Assembly (NCBI GenBank): GCA_963702925.1
Contig: OY969771.1
Location: 4,464,001-4,528,000, forward strand
Length of the DNA stretch: 64,000 nt
Reading direction: 5' to 3'
Source: CAIKMD01 sp963702925
GTDB lineage: Bacteria > Pseudomonadota > Alphaproteobacteria > ATCC43930 > CGMCC-115725
Shown: in pieces, positions 17,135 through 25,145 of the stretch
Layout of the letters: each line of letters starts with the position of its first letter
Position numbering within the stretch: position 1 is the first letter of the stretch
Position numbers and translations under genes: made by a program
The notes under the pieces: model-generated
What the model was told of the DNA's origin: nothing
Databases searched by the model: none
What the model saw: the letters and a program-made list of their open reading frames with translations, nothing else

Positions 17135-17985
17135 TGAAGGGCAAGACCTGCATCGTCACCGGCGCCACAGCCGGGATCGGGCTCGAAGCCGCCGTGCGGT
17201 TGGGCGCATTGGGCGCACGGCTTGTGCTCGTCGGCCGCAACCGTGATAAGGGCGAAACGGCTCTGCGCCTTATTCGCGCGCGAGCGCCTCGTGTCGAAGC
17301 GGAAATGTTTTACGCCGATCTCGCGCGCAGCGACGAGATTGCGCGCATTGCGCCAGAACTGCTGCGCGCGGCACCGCGGATCGATGTTCTTCTCAATAAT
17401 GCGGGCGCATTCTTCGCGCGGCGCGAGGTGACGTCGGAGGGGTTGGAGCGCACTTTTGCGCTCAACCACATGGGATATTTCCGCCTGACTGCGCTGTTGC
17501 GCGAGCGCATCCTGGCGTCAGCGCCGGCGCGTATCGTCAATGTCGCCTCAGGCGCGCATCGCAAGGCCGAGCTCGATTTCGACGACCTCCAATGTGCGCA
17601 GAATTATACCGGTTGGAAAGCCTATCAGCGCTCGAAGCTGTGCAACATTTTGTTCACCCGCGAATTGGCACGGCAGCTTGCCGGCAGCGGCGTGACTGCC
17701 AACGCGCTGCATCCGGGATTCGTCGCGACCAGCTTCGGCGACAACAACCGCGGTTTTGTCCGCCTCGCCGTGGGCCTAGCAAAGCGCTTTAGCGCGATTT
17801 CGATCGAACGCGGCGCCGAAACGCCGGTCTTCGTTGCCTCGGCGCCAGAAGTGGCGGCGGTCAGCGGGCGCTACTTCTATGAAAGTCGCGAGTGCGCGCC
17901 GAGCAAGGCCGCGCAAGACGATCGCGCTGCCGCACGCCTGTGGGCCGAAAGCGTCAAGCTCGCGGGATTGCCGACGATTTCCTGA
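17134..17985 (+). CDS. short-chain dehydrogenase/reductase (retinol-dehydrogenase-like)
   Basis: This is a classical SDR of 283 residues. The cofactor motif is TGATAGIGLEAA, and Arg at the end of strand 2 (LVGRNRDKG) suggests NADP(H). It also has NNAG, NVASGAH with the catalytic Ser, and YQRSK with catalytic Tyr and Lys. The pattern resembles the RDH11-14/WWOX-like group. The substrate is unknown. It is coupled to the IMPase-family gene by a TGATG overlap. Confidence 0.9.
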   Translation: MKGKTCIVTGATAGIGLEAAVRLGALGARLVLVGRNRDKGETALRLIRARAPRVEAEMFYADLARSDEIARIAPELLRAAPRIDVLLNNAGAFFARREVTSEGLERTFALNHMGYFRLTALLRERILASAPARIVNVASGAHRKAELDFDDLQCAQNYTGWKAYQRSKLCNILFTRELARQLAGSGVTANALHPGFVATSFGDNNRGFVRLAVGLAKRFSAISIERGAETPVFVASAPEVAAVSGRYFYESRECAPSKAAQDDRAAARLWAESVKLAGLPTIS

Positions 17986-18030
17986 TACCTATATCTCCTA
18001 GGATTGCGCGCAACCTTTCCGGAGAACGAA

Positions 18031-18588
18031 ATGAGCAGCCCGAGAGACGTCGTCGTGTTGGTAGGAAGCCTCCGCAAGGATTCCTTCAATCGCAAAATGG
18101 CTCATGCCTTGAGCACCTTGGCGCCGTCCTCTTTGAAGCTCGAGATCGTCGAGATCGGCCAATTACCGCTCTACAACCAGGACGAGGACGCGAGTCCGCC
18201 CGCGGCATGGACGTCATTTCGTGAGCGCGTGCGCAAGGCGGATGCGGTGCTCTTCGTGACACCCGAATATAATCGCTCGGTTCCGGCCGTGCTGAAGAAC
18301 GCAATCGATGTCGGCTCGCGTCCTTATGGCAAGAGTGTTTGGGACGGAAAGCCGGGTGCGGTGGTCAGCGTTTCGCCAGGCGCCATTGGCGCTTTCGGCG
18401 CCAATCACCATCTCCGCCAATCGCTGGTCTTTCTCAACGTTCCCGCAATGCCGCAGCCGGAAGCCTATGTCGGTGGTGCCGACAAGCTGTTCGATAGCGA
18501 AGGCAAGCTGACCAATCCAGGCACGCGAGATTTCCTGACCAAGTACTTGGAGGCCTTTGCCGCGTGGATCGAACGCCATGTCCGATGA
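18031..18588 (+). CDS. NADPH-dependent FMN reductase (ChrR/YieF-like)
   Basis: This 185-residue flavodoxin-fold reductase has the phosphate-binding start VLVGSLRKDSFNRKMAHAL and the flavin/active-site segment FVTPEYNRSVPAVLKNAIDVGSRP. Such enzymes reduce quinones, azo dyes or chromate with NAD(P)H. The start ATG 18031 follows CCGGAGAACGAA. It ends 3 bases from the convergent GDT1 gene, with no visible terminator between them. Confidence 0.9.
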   Translation: MSSPRDVVVLVGSLRKDSFNRKMAHALSTLAPSSLKLEIVEIGQLPLYNQDEDASPPAAWTSFRERVRKADAVLFVTPEYNRSVPAVLKNAIDVGSRPYGKSVWDGKPGAVVSVSPGAIGAFGANHHLRQSLVFLNVPAMPQPEAYVGGADKLFDSEGKLTNPGTRDFLTKYLEAFAAWIERHVR

Positions 18589-18591
18589 CCG

Positions 18592-19152
18592 TTACATCAG
18601 GGCGCGGGCAATGAAGACGACGCCGAGGGCGCCGAAAAGCACCGCGGCGACAAAGTTCATCTGCCGGATTGGCAATTTTCCCGACAGCTTGTCGCCGAGA
18701 AAGACTGCGGGGACGTTCGCGACCAGCATCCCGCCCGTCGTGCCGGCGACGACCGCGACGAGATTGGGATAAGCCGCGGCCAAGGCGAGGGTTGCGATTT
18801 GAGTCTTGTCGCCGATTTCGGCGATGAAGAAGGCGACCAGGGTGGCAAGAAAAGCGCCGCCATTGCTGACCTCGGTGCGGCGTTTCAGCGTGTCGGCATG
18901 CAGCACCCATCCCGCCATGGCCACCATGCTGACGCCGACCACCGCATTGAGAACGTTCGGGGTCAGCAGGCGGCCAAACCACGCCCCGAGAAAGCCGGCC
19001 GCCGCATGATTGGCGATGGTCGCGAACAGAATTCCAGCGATGATCGGAAACGGTTTGCGGTAATGCGCGGCCAGCGCCAGCGACAAAAGCTGGGTGCGGT
19101 CGCCGATTTCGGCGACAGCAACGGTTGCAAGCGACACGAGCAGGACTTCCAT
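18592..19152 (-). CDS. TMEM165/GDT1 (UPF0016) family manganese/calcium exporter
   Basis: This 186-residue membrane protein has six hydrophobic segments arranged as two repeats. Each repeat carries the family signature: AEIGDRTQLLSLALA near residue 15 and AEIGDKTQIATLALA near residue 110. Bacterial and eukaryotic relatives move Mn2+ or Ca2+ out of the cytoplasm. The yybP-ykoY element in its leader supports a Mn2+ role. There is no obvious Shine-Dalgarno before ATG 19152, which fits control of translation by the leader. Confidence 0.94.
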   Translation of the reverse strand: MEVLLVSLATVAVAEIGDRTQLLSLALAAHYRKPFPIIAGILFATIANHAAAGFLGAWFGRLLTPNVLNAVVGVSMVAMAGWVLHADTLKRRTEVSNGGAFLATLVAFFIAEIGDKTQIATLALAAAYPNLVAVVAGTTGGMLVANVPAVFLGDKLSGKLPIRQMNFVAAVLFGALGVVFIARALM

Positions 19153-19259
19153 CGCGGGAATACGCCATCAGCCGAGCAGCAGGTGACCACGAATCGTCCC
19201 CTCCCGCCCGGCGGCGGAGGGACCAATCCGTTGGTCTCGCCATGCCTCGCGCGGCGCAA

Positions 19260-19380
19260 AGCCGCACGTCTCTCGATGTCTGAAGGCCCCAAGCGCCATG
19301 GCGGCGATCTTTGACGATCCCGCCAAGTATGTTGACGCATGGCCCGGCCAGAGCCGGGCGGCTACTCCCCAATGAACGCG
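19260..19380 (-). ncRNA. yybP-ykoY manganese riboswitch
   Basis: On the minus strand the leader of the GDT1 gene has the conserved elements of this aptamer in order: TTGGGGAGTAGCC (19361-19372), a GC-rich arm CCCGGC-TCTG-GCCGGG, CAACATACTTGGC (19322-19334), and GGGGCCTTCAGACA (19277-19290). The class senses Mn2+ and typically controls Mn exporters including this family. The approximately 105 bases from the aptamer to the ATG contain further hairpins (GACCAA-CGGA-TTGGTC and a GC-rich one) that may be the expression platform. No T-run is seen, so translational control is more likely (inference). Confidence 0.88.
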
Positions 19381-19459
19381 ACGGAGCATAGCGGACGCGC
19401 CGGAATCACGCAACGAAGGCTTGGGCTGTGGGCGCAAAGCGCCTATATGGTTTGGCACG

Positions 19460-20380
19460 ATGGCTGCGCGGAACCCTTACGACGTGCTGGGTGTGAAGAA
19501 GGACGCGACGGACGAAGAAATCCGGCGCGTCTACCGCAACCTCGCCAAGAAGCACCATCCCGATCTCAATCCGGGCAACAAGCAGGCCGAAGCCCGCTTC
19601 AAGGAAATTGCCGCGGCCTATGATCTCCTTTCCGACAAGGAGAAGCGCGCGCGATATGACCGGGGCGAGATCGACGAGAGCGGCACCGAGAAGCCGAGGG
19701 CCTATTCCTATCGCGACTTTGCCGAAGGCGCGCCGGGCGCGAAATACCATGCCGACGAAGGTATGGCGCCCGAGGACATCGACGATCTCTTCGCCTTCTT
19801 TTCGCGCGGCCAGGCCGGCCAACGCGCCGGCGGTGCGGCGGGTGGCGGCTTTCGGATGCGCGGGCCCGACCACCATTACGCCCTCACGGTCGATTTTCTC
19901 GAAGCGGTCAACGGCGCGCGCCAGCGGCTGGAGCTTGGGCCGGGCAAGAGTCTCGACGTATCGATTCCGCCGGGCGTGCGCGACGGCCAGGTGTTGCGCC
20001 TGAAAGAGCAGGGCGGGCCCGGCCTCGGCGGCGGGCCGAATGGCGATGCGCTGATCGAAATCCACATCGCGCCGCATCCGCTGTTCCGGCGCGAAGGCGA
20101 CGACATTTATCTCGATCTGCCGATCACCCTCGGCGAAGCCGTACTCGGCGGCCGCGTGACCGTGCCGACCCCGTCGGGGGCGGTCGCGATGACGATTCCG
20201 CCGCGCTCCAACACCGGCGCCAAGTTGCGCCTCAAGGGCAAAGGCGTCGGCGGACGTGGCGACGAATTCGTCACCTTAAAGGTGATCTTGCCGGACAGCG
20301 TTGACGGCGAGCTCGAGAGCTTCGTCAAGGAATGGTCGCAAAAACATCATTACGACCCCCGTAAGGGGTTTGCGCCGTGA
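19460..20380 (+). CDS. DnaJ C-terminal domain protein (CbpA-like Hsp40)
   Basis: This co-chaperone for DnaK has 306 residues. An N-terminal J domain (residues 4-68) has the essential HPD in AKKHHPDLNPGNK. A linker with GGAAGGGF follows, then two beta-barrel substrate-binding domains (about 130-300) with GPDHHYALTVDFLEAV and GGRVTVPTPSG. The zinc-finger region is absent, which makes it CbpA type rather than DnaJ proper. The start ATG 19460 (MAARNPYDVLGV) is the usual family start; the longer open frame is rejected. The next gene encodes its modulator. Confidence 0.93.
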   Translation: MAARNPYDVLGVKKDATDEEIRRVYRNLAKKHHPDLNPGNKQAEARFKEIAAAYDLLSDKEKRARYDRGEIDESGTEKPRAYSYRDFAEGAPGAKYHADEGMAPEDIDDLFAFFSRGQAGQRAGGAAGGGFRMRGPDHHYALTVDFLEAVNGARQRLELGPGKSLDVSIPPGVRDGQVLRLKEQGGPGLGGGPNGDALIEIHIAPHPLFRREGDDIYLDLPITLGEAVLGGRVTVPTPSGAVAMTIPPRSNTGAKLRLKGKGVGGRGDEFVTLKVILPDSVDGELESFVKEWSQKHHYDPRKGFAP

Positions 20381-20694
20381 TCGCTTTTGAAGCCGTCTTG
20401 CGCGAGGTCCATGGCCTCGATGCCGCCGAACTAGAGCGTTGGATCGCGGCGCGTTGGGTCAGACCCGAGAAGCGCATCGAGGGCTATATTTTTCACGACA
20501 TCGACGTTGCACGCGTCCATCTCATCGTCGAGCTGCGGCGCGAGCTTCTGCTCGAGGAAGAGGCCATTCCGGTTGTGCTCAACCTGCTCGATCAGGTCTA
20601 TGCCTTGCGCCACCGTCTGACCTCTCTGGCGAAGGCGATCGAGGCTTTGCCACCCGACATCCAAGCGACGCTGCGCGCACATTTCGAGGAATAG
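20377..20694 (+). CDS. CbpM-like chaperone modulator
   Basis: This 105-residue helical protein has a MerR-like N-terminal half (ELERWIAARWVRPEKRIEGYIFHDIDVARVHLI) and a coiled C-terminal half. That layout matches CbpM, which binds the J domain of CbpA and blocks its use by DnaK. It starts with GTG overlapping the dnaJ-like stop (GTGA). The position directly after a CbpA-type gene is the strongest evidence. The symbol cbpM would be by context only. Confidence 0.82.
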   Translation: MIAFEAVLREVHGLDAAELERWIAARWVRPEKRIEGYIFHDIDVARVHLIVELRRELLLEEEAIPVVLNLLDQVYALRHRLTSLAKAIEALPPDIQATLRAHFEE

Positions 20695-20700
20695 AAACCG

Positions 20701-21990
20701 GTGAACAATACCGCGGCGGAACGGCCTGCGCGCAACGCAGTTGCGGCAGCGGTCATCGGCAATGCGCTCGACTGGTACGATTTCACGCTTTACGGCTATT
20801 TCGCCCTTACCCTGGCAAAGCTTTTCTTTCCCGCCCAGTCGCCGGGGATGTCGCTGCTGGCGGCCTTGGGCGCCTTCGGAATGGCCTTCGTGGTCCGGCC
20901 ATTTGGCGGGATCATCCTGGCGCAGATCGCCGATCAATGGGGGCGTAAACGCATCCTGATCTTCGTCATCGCGTTGATGACCGTCGGGACCGCGATGATG
21001 GCCTTGACGCCGAGCTATGCGGCGATCGGGATCGCCGCGCCGATCGCGATCGTCGTCAGCCGCTTGTTGCAAGGCTTCTCCGCGGGCGGCGAGTTCGCCA
21101 GCTCGACGGCCTTTCTCGTCGAGCAGGCGCCGGCGGAACGGCGCGGGCTATATGGGGCTTGGCAATTCGCAGGGCAGGGGATTGCCATCCTGCTGTCGGG
21201 TCTCGCTGGATCGCTGGTATCGCGCACCATGTCGGTGGAGCATTTCGAGACTTGGGGCTGGCGATTGCCCTTCCTCTTCGGGCTCGTGATCGGTCCCGTC
21301 GGCTATTATATGCGGCTGACACTCATCGAGGCTCCGGTTTTCGCGCGTGACCAGTCCGATCACTCCAAGCCGCGCATGCCGCTCGCCCAGGTCATGGCGG
21401 ATTATCGGGTGCAAACCTTGATCGGGCTGGGCTTGGTCGTCGGCGGTAGCGCTTCGCTCTACGTCTTATTCGTCTTCATGCCGACTTATGCGATCCATGT
21501 GCTCGGTCTCGATTTCCGTGCCGCTTTCGTCGCGCCGATCGTTGCCGGCATGAGCGTCGCGGTGTTTTGTCCGCTTATGGGCCGGTTATCCGATCGGATT
21601 GGCCGCAAGCCGCCTCTGATTGCGTCTGCAGCGGGTTTGCTGGTCGCGCTCTACCCGTGCTTCGCCTGGCTCGCGCATGCGCCGAGCGTCGCGCGCCTGG
21701 CATTGGTCGAGCTTCTCTTCGGATTGCTGTTTTCTATCGGCGGCGGACCCTTTAACGCCGCGCTGGCGGAAATGTTTCCCGTCCAGCTGCGCGCGACCGG
21801 CATGGCCGTCGCCTATAACCTTGGCGTGGCATTGTTCGGCGGATTTGCGCCTCTGATCGCGGGCTGGTTGATCGAGCGCACCCACGACCCGCTCGGGCCC
21901 GGCTATTACGTCGCCGCCTGCGTCGCGGTGAGCCTGGCCGCAGCGATCGCGATGCGCGAACCGCCGGTCACACCCGCGGACCGGCTCTAA
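20701..21990 (+). CDS. MFS transporter, metabolite:H+ symporter (MHS) type
   Basis: This 429-residue transporter has 12 membrane helices. The start GNALDWYDFTLYGYFA and RPFGGIILAQIADQWGRKR are typical of the MHS branch, which includes ProP, KgtP and citrate symporters. The second copy of the motif, GRLSDRIGRKP, lies near residue 290. The substrate is probably an organic acid or osmolyte. It starts with GTG 6 bases after cbpM and may share its transcript. Its stop overlaps the convergent gene by 4 bases. Confidence 0.9.
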   Translation: MNNTAAERPARNAVAAAVIGNALDWYDFTLYGYFALTLAKLFFPAQSPGMSLLAALGAFGMAFVVRPFGGIILAQIADQWGRKRILIFVIALMTVGTAMMALTPSYAAIGIAAPIAIVVSRLLQGFSAGGEFASSTAFLVEQAPAERRGLYGAWQFAGQGIAILLSGLAGSLVSRTMSVEHFETWGWRLPFLFGLVIGPVGYYMRLTLIEAPVFARDQSDHSKPRMPLAQVMADYRVQTLIGLGLVVGGSASLYVLFVFMPTYAIHVLGLDFRAAFVAPIVAGMSVAVFCPLMGRLSDRIGRKPPLIASAAGLLVALYPCFAWLAHAPSVARLALVELLFGLLFSIGGGPFNAALAEMFPVQLRATGMAVAYNLGVALFGGFAPLIAGWLIERTHDPLGPGYYVAACVAVSLAAAIAMREPPVTPADRL

Positions 21991-22847
21991 GTTTCGCTTT
22001 CGGCGCGCCGACCTTCGACCGGTAACATTGACAGCGGCGGGCGGCCCATCAAACGCGAGAGCATCCCCGTTTCCGGCCTTAGCCAGGATTCCATCGCGGT
22101 TTCGCGATCGATCGAAGACAGTTCATACTTGAACAACTCGCTGCCCTCGCCGGGCCGCGTCCGCCAAATGCCGAGGTCCATTGCCGCCGCGCCGTAGACA
22201 TCGAACAGGTGACGGCGGGCGAGCGCGCCCTCGATGATTCCGGTGAGCCAACTCCACCGCCAATGGCACAGCACCCACAGCGCATGCAGCCGCAGCATGG
22301 TGGCTAGGGTATTGCCGCCCGTCACCTGCTGTGCGAGGTAAATCGAGCCGGTGAACACGACGTGGCAGGCTTGAATCCGTTTCGCGATCGGCGCGCGGAC
22401 GATGCAGCGATCGCTCTGCGTCCACATCGTGGGCGGGTGCTCGACCCAAAAGCGGCCGCTTTCCATTTCAGCGGCTAACGTCTGCTCGCACCAAATGAGG
22501 CGCGACGCGACGCAGCCTTGAGGTAAGCCGTCGCGCAATAGCGCCAACACGGCGGTATTGGAAGGCGCCGCATGCGGGTGATAATTGGGATCGTTGGTTT
22601 GAATGATGCGTTTCATCCGCCCGCTGCTCGCGCGGTGCAGCTTAACCACGGTGCTGAGATCGTGGCTGATGACGGCTTGCAGTCCTTGCGTCTCGAGCGA
22701 GCGCAAAAGCGGCGGGACGATTTGCGTGCCCGCCATCTGAATACGGTCGAGCGGCAGGAAATCTTCCGGATTAAACGCGTCGAGATAATCGATGAAATCA
22801 CCGTCGAGAAACTCTTGATCGTCGACGATGACCTTAATATTCCTCAT
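21987..22847 (-). CDS. uncharacterised 286-residue protein, possibly GNAT-like
   Basis: Not recognised. It is soluble, with an acidic N-terminal half. The middle, about residues 150-225, reads CHVVFTGSIYLAQQVTGG, then LHALWVLCHWRWSWLTGIIEGAL, then LFDVYGAAAMDLGIWR. This resembles the acyl-CoA-binding helix and last strands of a GNAT-type acyltransferase, but I see no safe motif, so this is a guess. His and Asn clusters (TNDPNYHPHAAPSN) lie near residue 87. It is on the same strand as the small protein at 23136-23357 and divergent from the HTH protein. Its end overlaps the MFS stop. Confidence 0.8.
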   Translation of the reverse strand: MRNIKVIVDDQEFLDGDFIDYLDAFNPEDFLPLDRIQMAGTQIVPPLLRSLETQGLQAVISHDLSTVVKLHRASSGRMKRIIQTNDPNYHPHAAPSNTAVLALLRDGLPQGCVASRLIWCEQTLAAEMESGRFWVEHPPTMWTQSDRCIVRAPIAKRIQACHVVFTGSIYLAQQVTGGNTLATMLRLHALWVLCHWRWSWLTGIIEGALARRHLFDVYGAAAMDLGIWRTRPGEGSELFKYELSSIDRETAMESWLRPETGMLSRLMGRPPLSMLPVEGRRAESET

Positions 22848-23135
22848 CGCTCTTATGCCTCCGAGCCTCAGTTGGCATGATGCTCTTCGCAGCCCCCTCG
22901 GAGGGTGCTAGACGAGCACCAAACATCTTTCTTTGGATAAGGGCGGGTGGCAAACCGTGCTCGAAGAATTCAAGCGCCGCCCGTTCTCCGTTCAATTCCC
23001 TAAGCACAACCTCTCTGCAAACTTGACGTTATCTTTCGGTGCGCAGCATGGCGTGACCGCGCGCACGGTAGCGTTCACGGCAGGATTGCCGCCGCCGGTG
23101 GTGGAGCAACAACCCCTGCGCGTGCTCGAAGCCCA

Positions 23136-23357
23136 CTACCCATGGCGGACGCCGTTTTTCCTGGGGGGACGATGTTCGCCGCCGACGGCCAGCGTTTCTT
23201 CCCGCTTTCCCGGAGCGACAGCCTGATCGCCGACCGATATCGCCGCCGCTCCCACCAACAGGGCGGCCTCGGAAAACCCGGCACTGGCCAGATCGCTCGC
23301 AAGGTTCTTCAGATGCCGCGCCAAATACCAGGCCTGGCGCCGAGTTTTTCTTTCCAA
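23136..23357 (-). CDS. small 73-residue hypothetical protein
   Basis: Not recognised. The first 45 residues form a likely amphipathic helical part (RRQAWYLARHLKNLASDLASAGF, EAALLVGAAAISVGDQ); the rest is basic and probably unstructured. Support for a real gene is a strong AAGGAG eight bases before the TTG start and coding-like composition. Tandem GGTAAGG heptamers cover and precede the ribosome site. It lies between the 286-residue protein gene (same strand, 288 bases downstream) and the divergent HTH gene. Confidence 0.55.
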   Translation of the reverse strand: MERKTRRQAWYLARHLKNLASDLASAGFSEAALLVGAAAISVGDQAVAPGKREETLAVGGEHRPPRKNGVRHG

Positions 23358-23367
23358 TGCCTACACT

Positions 23368-23392
23368 CCTTACCCCTTACCGTGCCTTAACC
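23368..23392. repeat. tandem heptamers, two exact and one variant, upstream of the small gene
   Basis: On the plus strand, CCTTACC (23368-23374) is followed directly by CCTTACC (23375-23381), then GTG and CCTTAACC (23385-23392). On the minus strand they read GGTTAAGG, GGTAAGG, GGTAAGG, and the last runs into the AAGGAG ribosome site. They are the only tidy repeat in the 144 bases between the divergent small gene and the HTH gene, so they may be operator units (inference). Confidence 0.6.
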
Positions 23393-23501
23393 GTATGCTG
23401 GCGTCTTCTGCCGCTCTTGCGGGTAGCTTGGTAATGAGAGAGTATTACGCGGTTCGGACATCCAGGGTTGGTGTCCCAGCAGCCAGAATTGGGTTGAGCC
23501 G

Positions 23502-24638
23502 GTGGCGGGGGATTTTGAATCGCGGTTTCGCGAGGCGCTCAGACGGCGCCTCTATCCGCATGCTCCACTGCATTTGAAGCAAATTGCGAGCGCGATCGGA
23601 CGGTCCGAGAACACCGTGACGCGCTGGTGGCGCGGCGAGACCCGCATCCTAGCGGAGGATCTCTACTGCCTTGCGGAATTCCTGGCCAGCCGCGGCGACC
23701 GCGAATTTCTGCGCGAGATCTTTGTCGATCTCTTGCCGACGAGCGGCTTGTCAGACGACTTGGCTGATACCGTGCTTACCTTGGTGCGCGCGGCGCTGGC
23801 GAGCGCTGACCGCGGCAGCCCGCTCAGTCGCGATCTTCACCGCTGGTTTATTGCGGGCGGTGAGATGGCTATGGCGCCCACGGGCCATTCCGACTATGTG
23901 CGCGGCACCTTGCGATTGCCCGGCACCGCTGGCGACCTCGCCGCTTACGCGATGCGCGTCCTCGGCTGGATCGCAGTGACCGAGCGCGCCGACGGTATGG
24001 TCATCATCCGCCATGATGGGCGCCGGGTGAGCCCTTTAGCAGCCGAGCGGATCTGCGAGTGGCTCGAAGATCGCGCCGATCGAATCCCGCAGGTTCGCCG
24101 CAGTGTCCTTATGGACGGCAATTGGGTCGAGGCCCAACACCAGGGAACTCGGTCGGCGGCGACGGCCATCGCAAAAGTCGCTTTCATCGTACGGATCGCG
24201 CGCCAGCCTTGGCTCGCAAAGCCGTTGGCGCTCGATAGCGTGGCGGATCCCCGGCTCCAGGCGTTGCTCCAGGTCTATCGCCAGCAGCCGGAAAAGCTCG
24301 TGCGGGCCGCGGCCGCCATGGGCGCCTTTACGACCAGCAGCCTGTTCGGCGTGAATGGCGACGACGTCGTATCGCATCACGTCGCGACCGATTTCGGCTT
24401 TGATCCGAGTACCGTCGAAGGCCTCAACGTCTTGTCGCGCGCCGATACGGATTACGCCGTGATGTTGCAGGCGCGCGTTTTGCGGACTCGACGCGACGGC
24501 GCAATCTATAACGAGCTGGCCGGCACGATCGAGGATTGTTATGTGCGCTACCTCAACCTGTCCTTGCCGGAGCCAGGGCCAAACGGCCGGGTCTTGACCT
24601 CCTCGGTCGTGCTGGAGCGCGAACAGATCGCTGCCTGA
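23502..24638 (+). CDS. uncharacterised protein with N-terminal helix-turn-helix
   Basis: Not recognised as a named family. It has 378 residues and starts at GTG 23502. Residues 18-60 (PLHLKQIASAIGRSENTVTRWWRGETRILAEDLYCLAEFLA) look like a phage-repressor/XRE-type DNA-binding domain. The remainder, about 300 residues, is soluble and mostly helical, with YAMRVLGWIAVTERADGMVIIRHDGRRVSP in the middle. It has no sensor or catalytic motif that I can name. It is divergent from the small gene and could regulate that gene and the 286-residue protein gene. Confidence 0.8.
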   Translation: MAGDFESRFREALRRRLYPHAPLHLKQIASAIGRSENTVTRWWRGETRILAEDLYCLAEFLASRGDREFLREIFVDLLPTSGLSDDLADTVLTLVRAALASADRGSPLSRDLHRWFIAGGEMAMAPTGHSDYVRGTLRLPGTAGDLAAYAMRVLGWIAVTERADGMVIIRHDGRRVSPLAAERICEWLEDRADRIPQVRRSVLMDGNWVEAQHQGTRSAATAIAKVAFIVRIARQPWLAKPLALDSVADPRLQALLQVYRQQPEKLVRAAAAMGAFTTSSLFGVNGDDVVSHHVATDFGFDPSTVEGLNVLSRADTDYAVMLQARVLRTRRDGAIYNELAGTIEDCYVRYLNLSLPEPGPNGRVLTSSVVLEREQIAA

Positions 24639-24694
24639 ACAACTCGGCGATCAGGCAGCGCCGCGACAAAAGCCCCGGCGCGGGCTAGAATAAC

Positions 24695-25141
24695 ATGATG
24701 ATCGCGCTGCTGCTGTTCTTCCACATACTGTCCGCCGTGGTTTGGGTCGGCGGCATGTTCTTCGCCCATCAGATGGTGCGGCCTTCGGTTGCGGTGCTCG
24801 ATCCCGCAACGCGTTTGCCGCTGTGGCGCCGCATCTTCGCGCGGTTCTTCGCTTGGGTCTGGGCTGCCGTGGCACTCCTCCTTGCGAGCGGACTTACAAT
24901 GCAAGCGCTCGGCGTCGATGGGATGCATGTTCAGATGATGGAAGGGCTCGGCGTCGTCATGATGCTGGCTTTCGCGCATCTCTATTTCGTGCCTTGGCAG
25001 CGCTTTCGCCGCGCAGTCGATGCCGGCGATTTCCCGGCTGCTGTGCCCCATCTCAACCAGATCAGACGCATCGTCGAGTTCAACCTCGCCCTCGGCTTGA
25101 TCGTCGTCGTGGTCGGCGCGACCGGGCGCTACTGGGGGTAG
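24695..25141 (+). CDS. CopD-family four-helix membrane protein
   Basis: This 148-residue protein has four membrane helices. The first has FFHILSAVVWVGGMFFAHQMV, with the His and Trp-Val-Gly-Gly pattern of the CopD/DUF2269 group. A second His pattern is at AFAHLYF, and the last helix reads FNLALGLIVVVVGATG. The family includes putative copper-resistance or haem-related membrane proteins; its function is unproven. It starts 56 bases after the HTH gene and ends 4 bases before the GST-like gene. Confidence 0.8.
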   Translation: MMIALLLFFHILSAVVWVGGMFFAHQMVRPSVAVLDPATRLPLWRRIFARFFAWVWAAVALLLASGLTMQALGVDGMHVQMMEGLGVVMMLAFAHLYFVPWQRFRRAVDAGDFPAAVPHLNQIRRIVEFNLALGLIVVVVGATGRYWG

Positions 25142-25145
25142 CCCG

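Noticed and set aside
19453..19467. A sigma-54-like box TGGCACG-N4-CTGC
   Set aside because: It spans the start codon of the dnaJ-like gene, so it could not drive that gene, and no gene with nitrogen or sigma-54 control follows closely. It is likely chance.
22933..23226. A 97-codon plus-strand frame starting with TTG
   Set aside because: There is no ribosome site, the composition is not protein-like in the second half, and it overlaps the better supported small gene on the minus strand.
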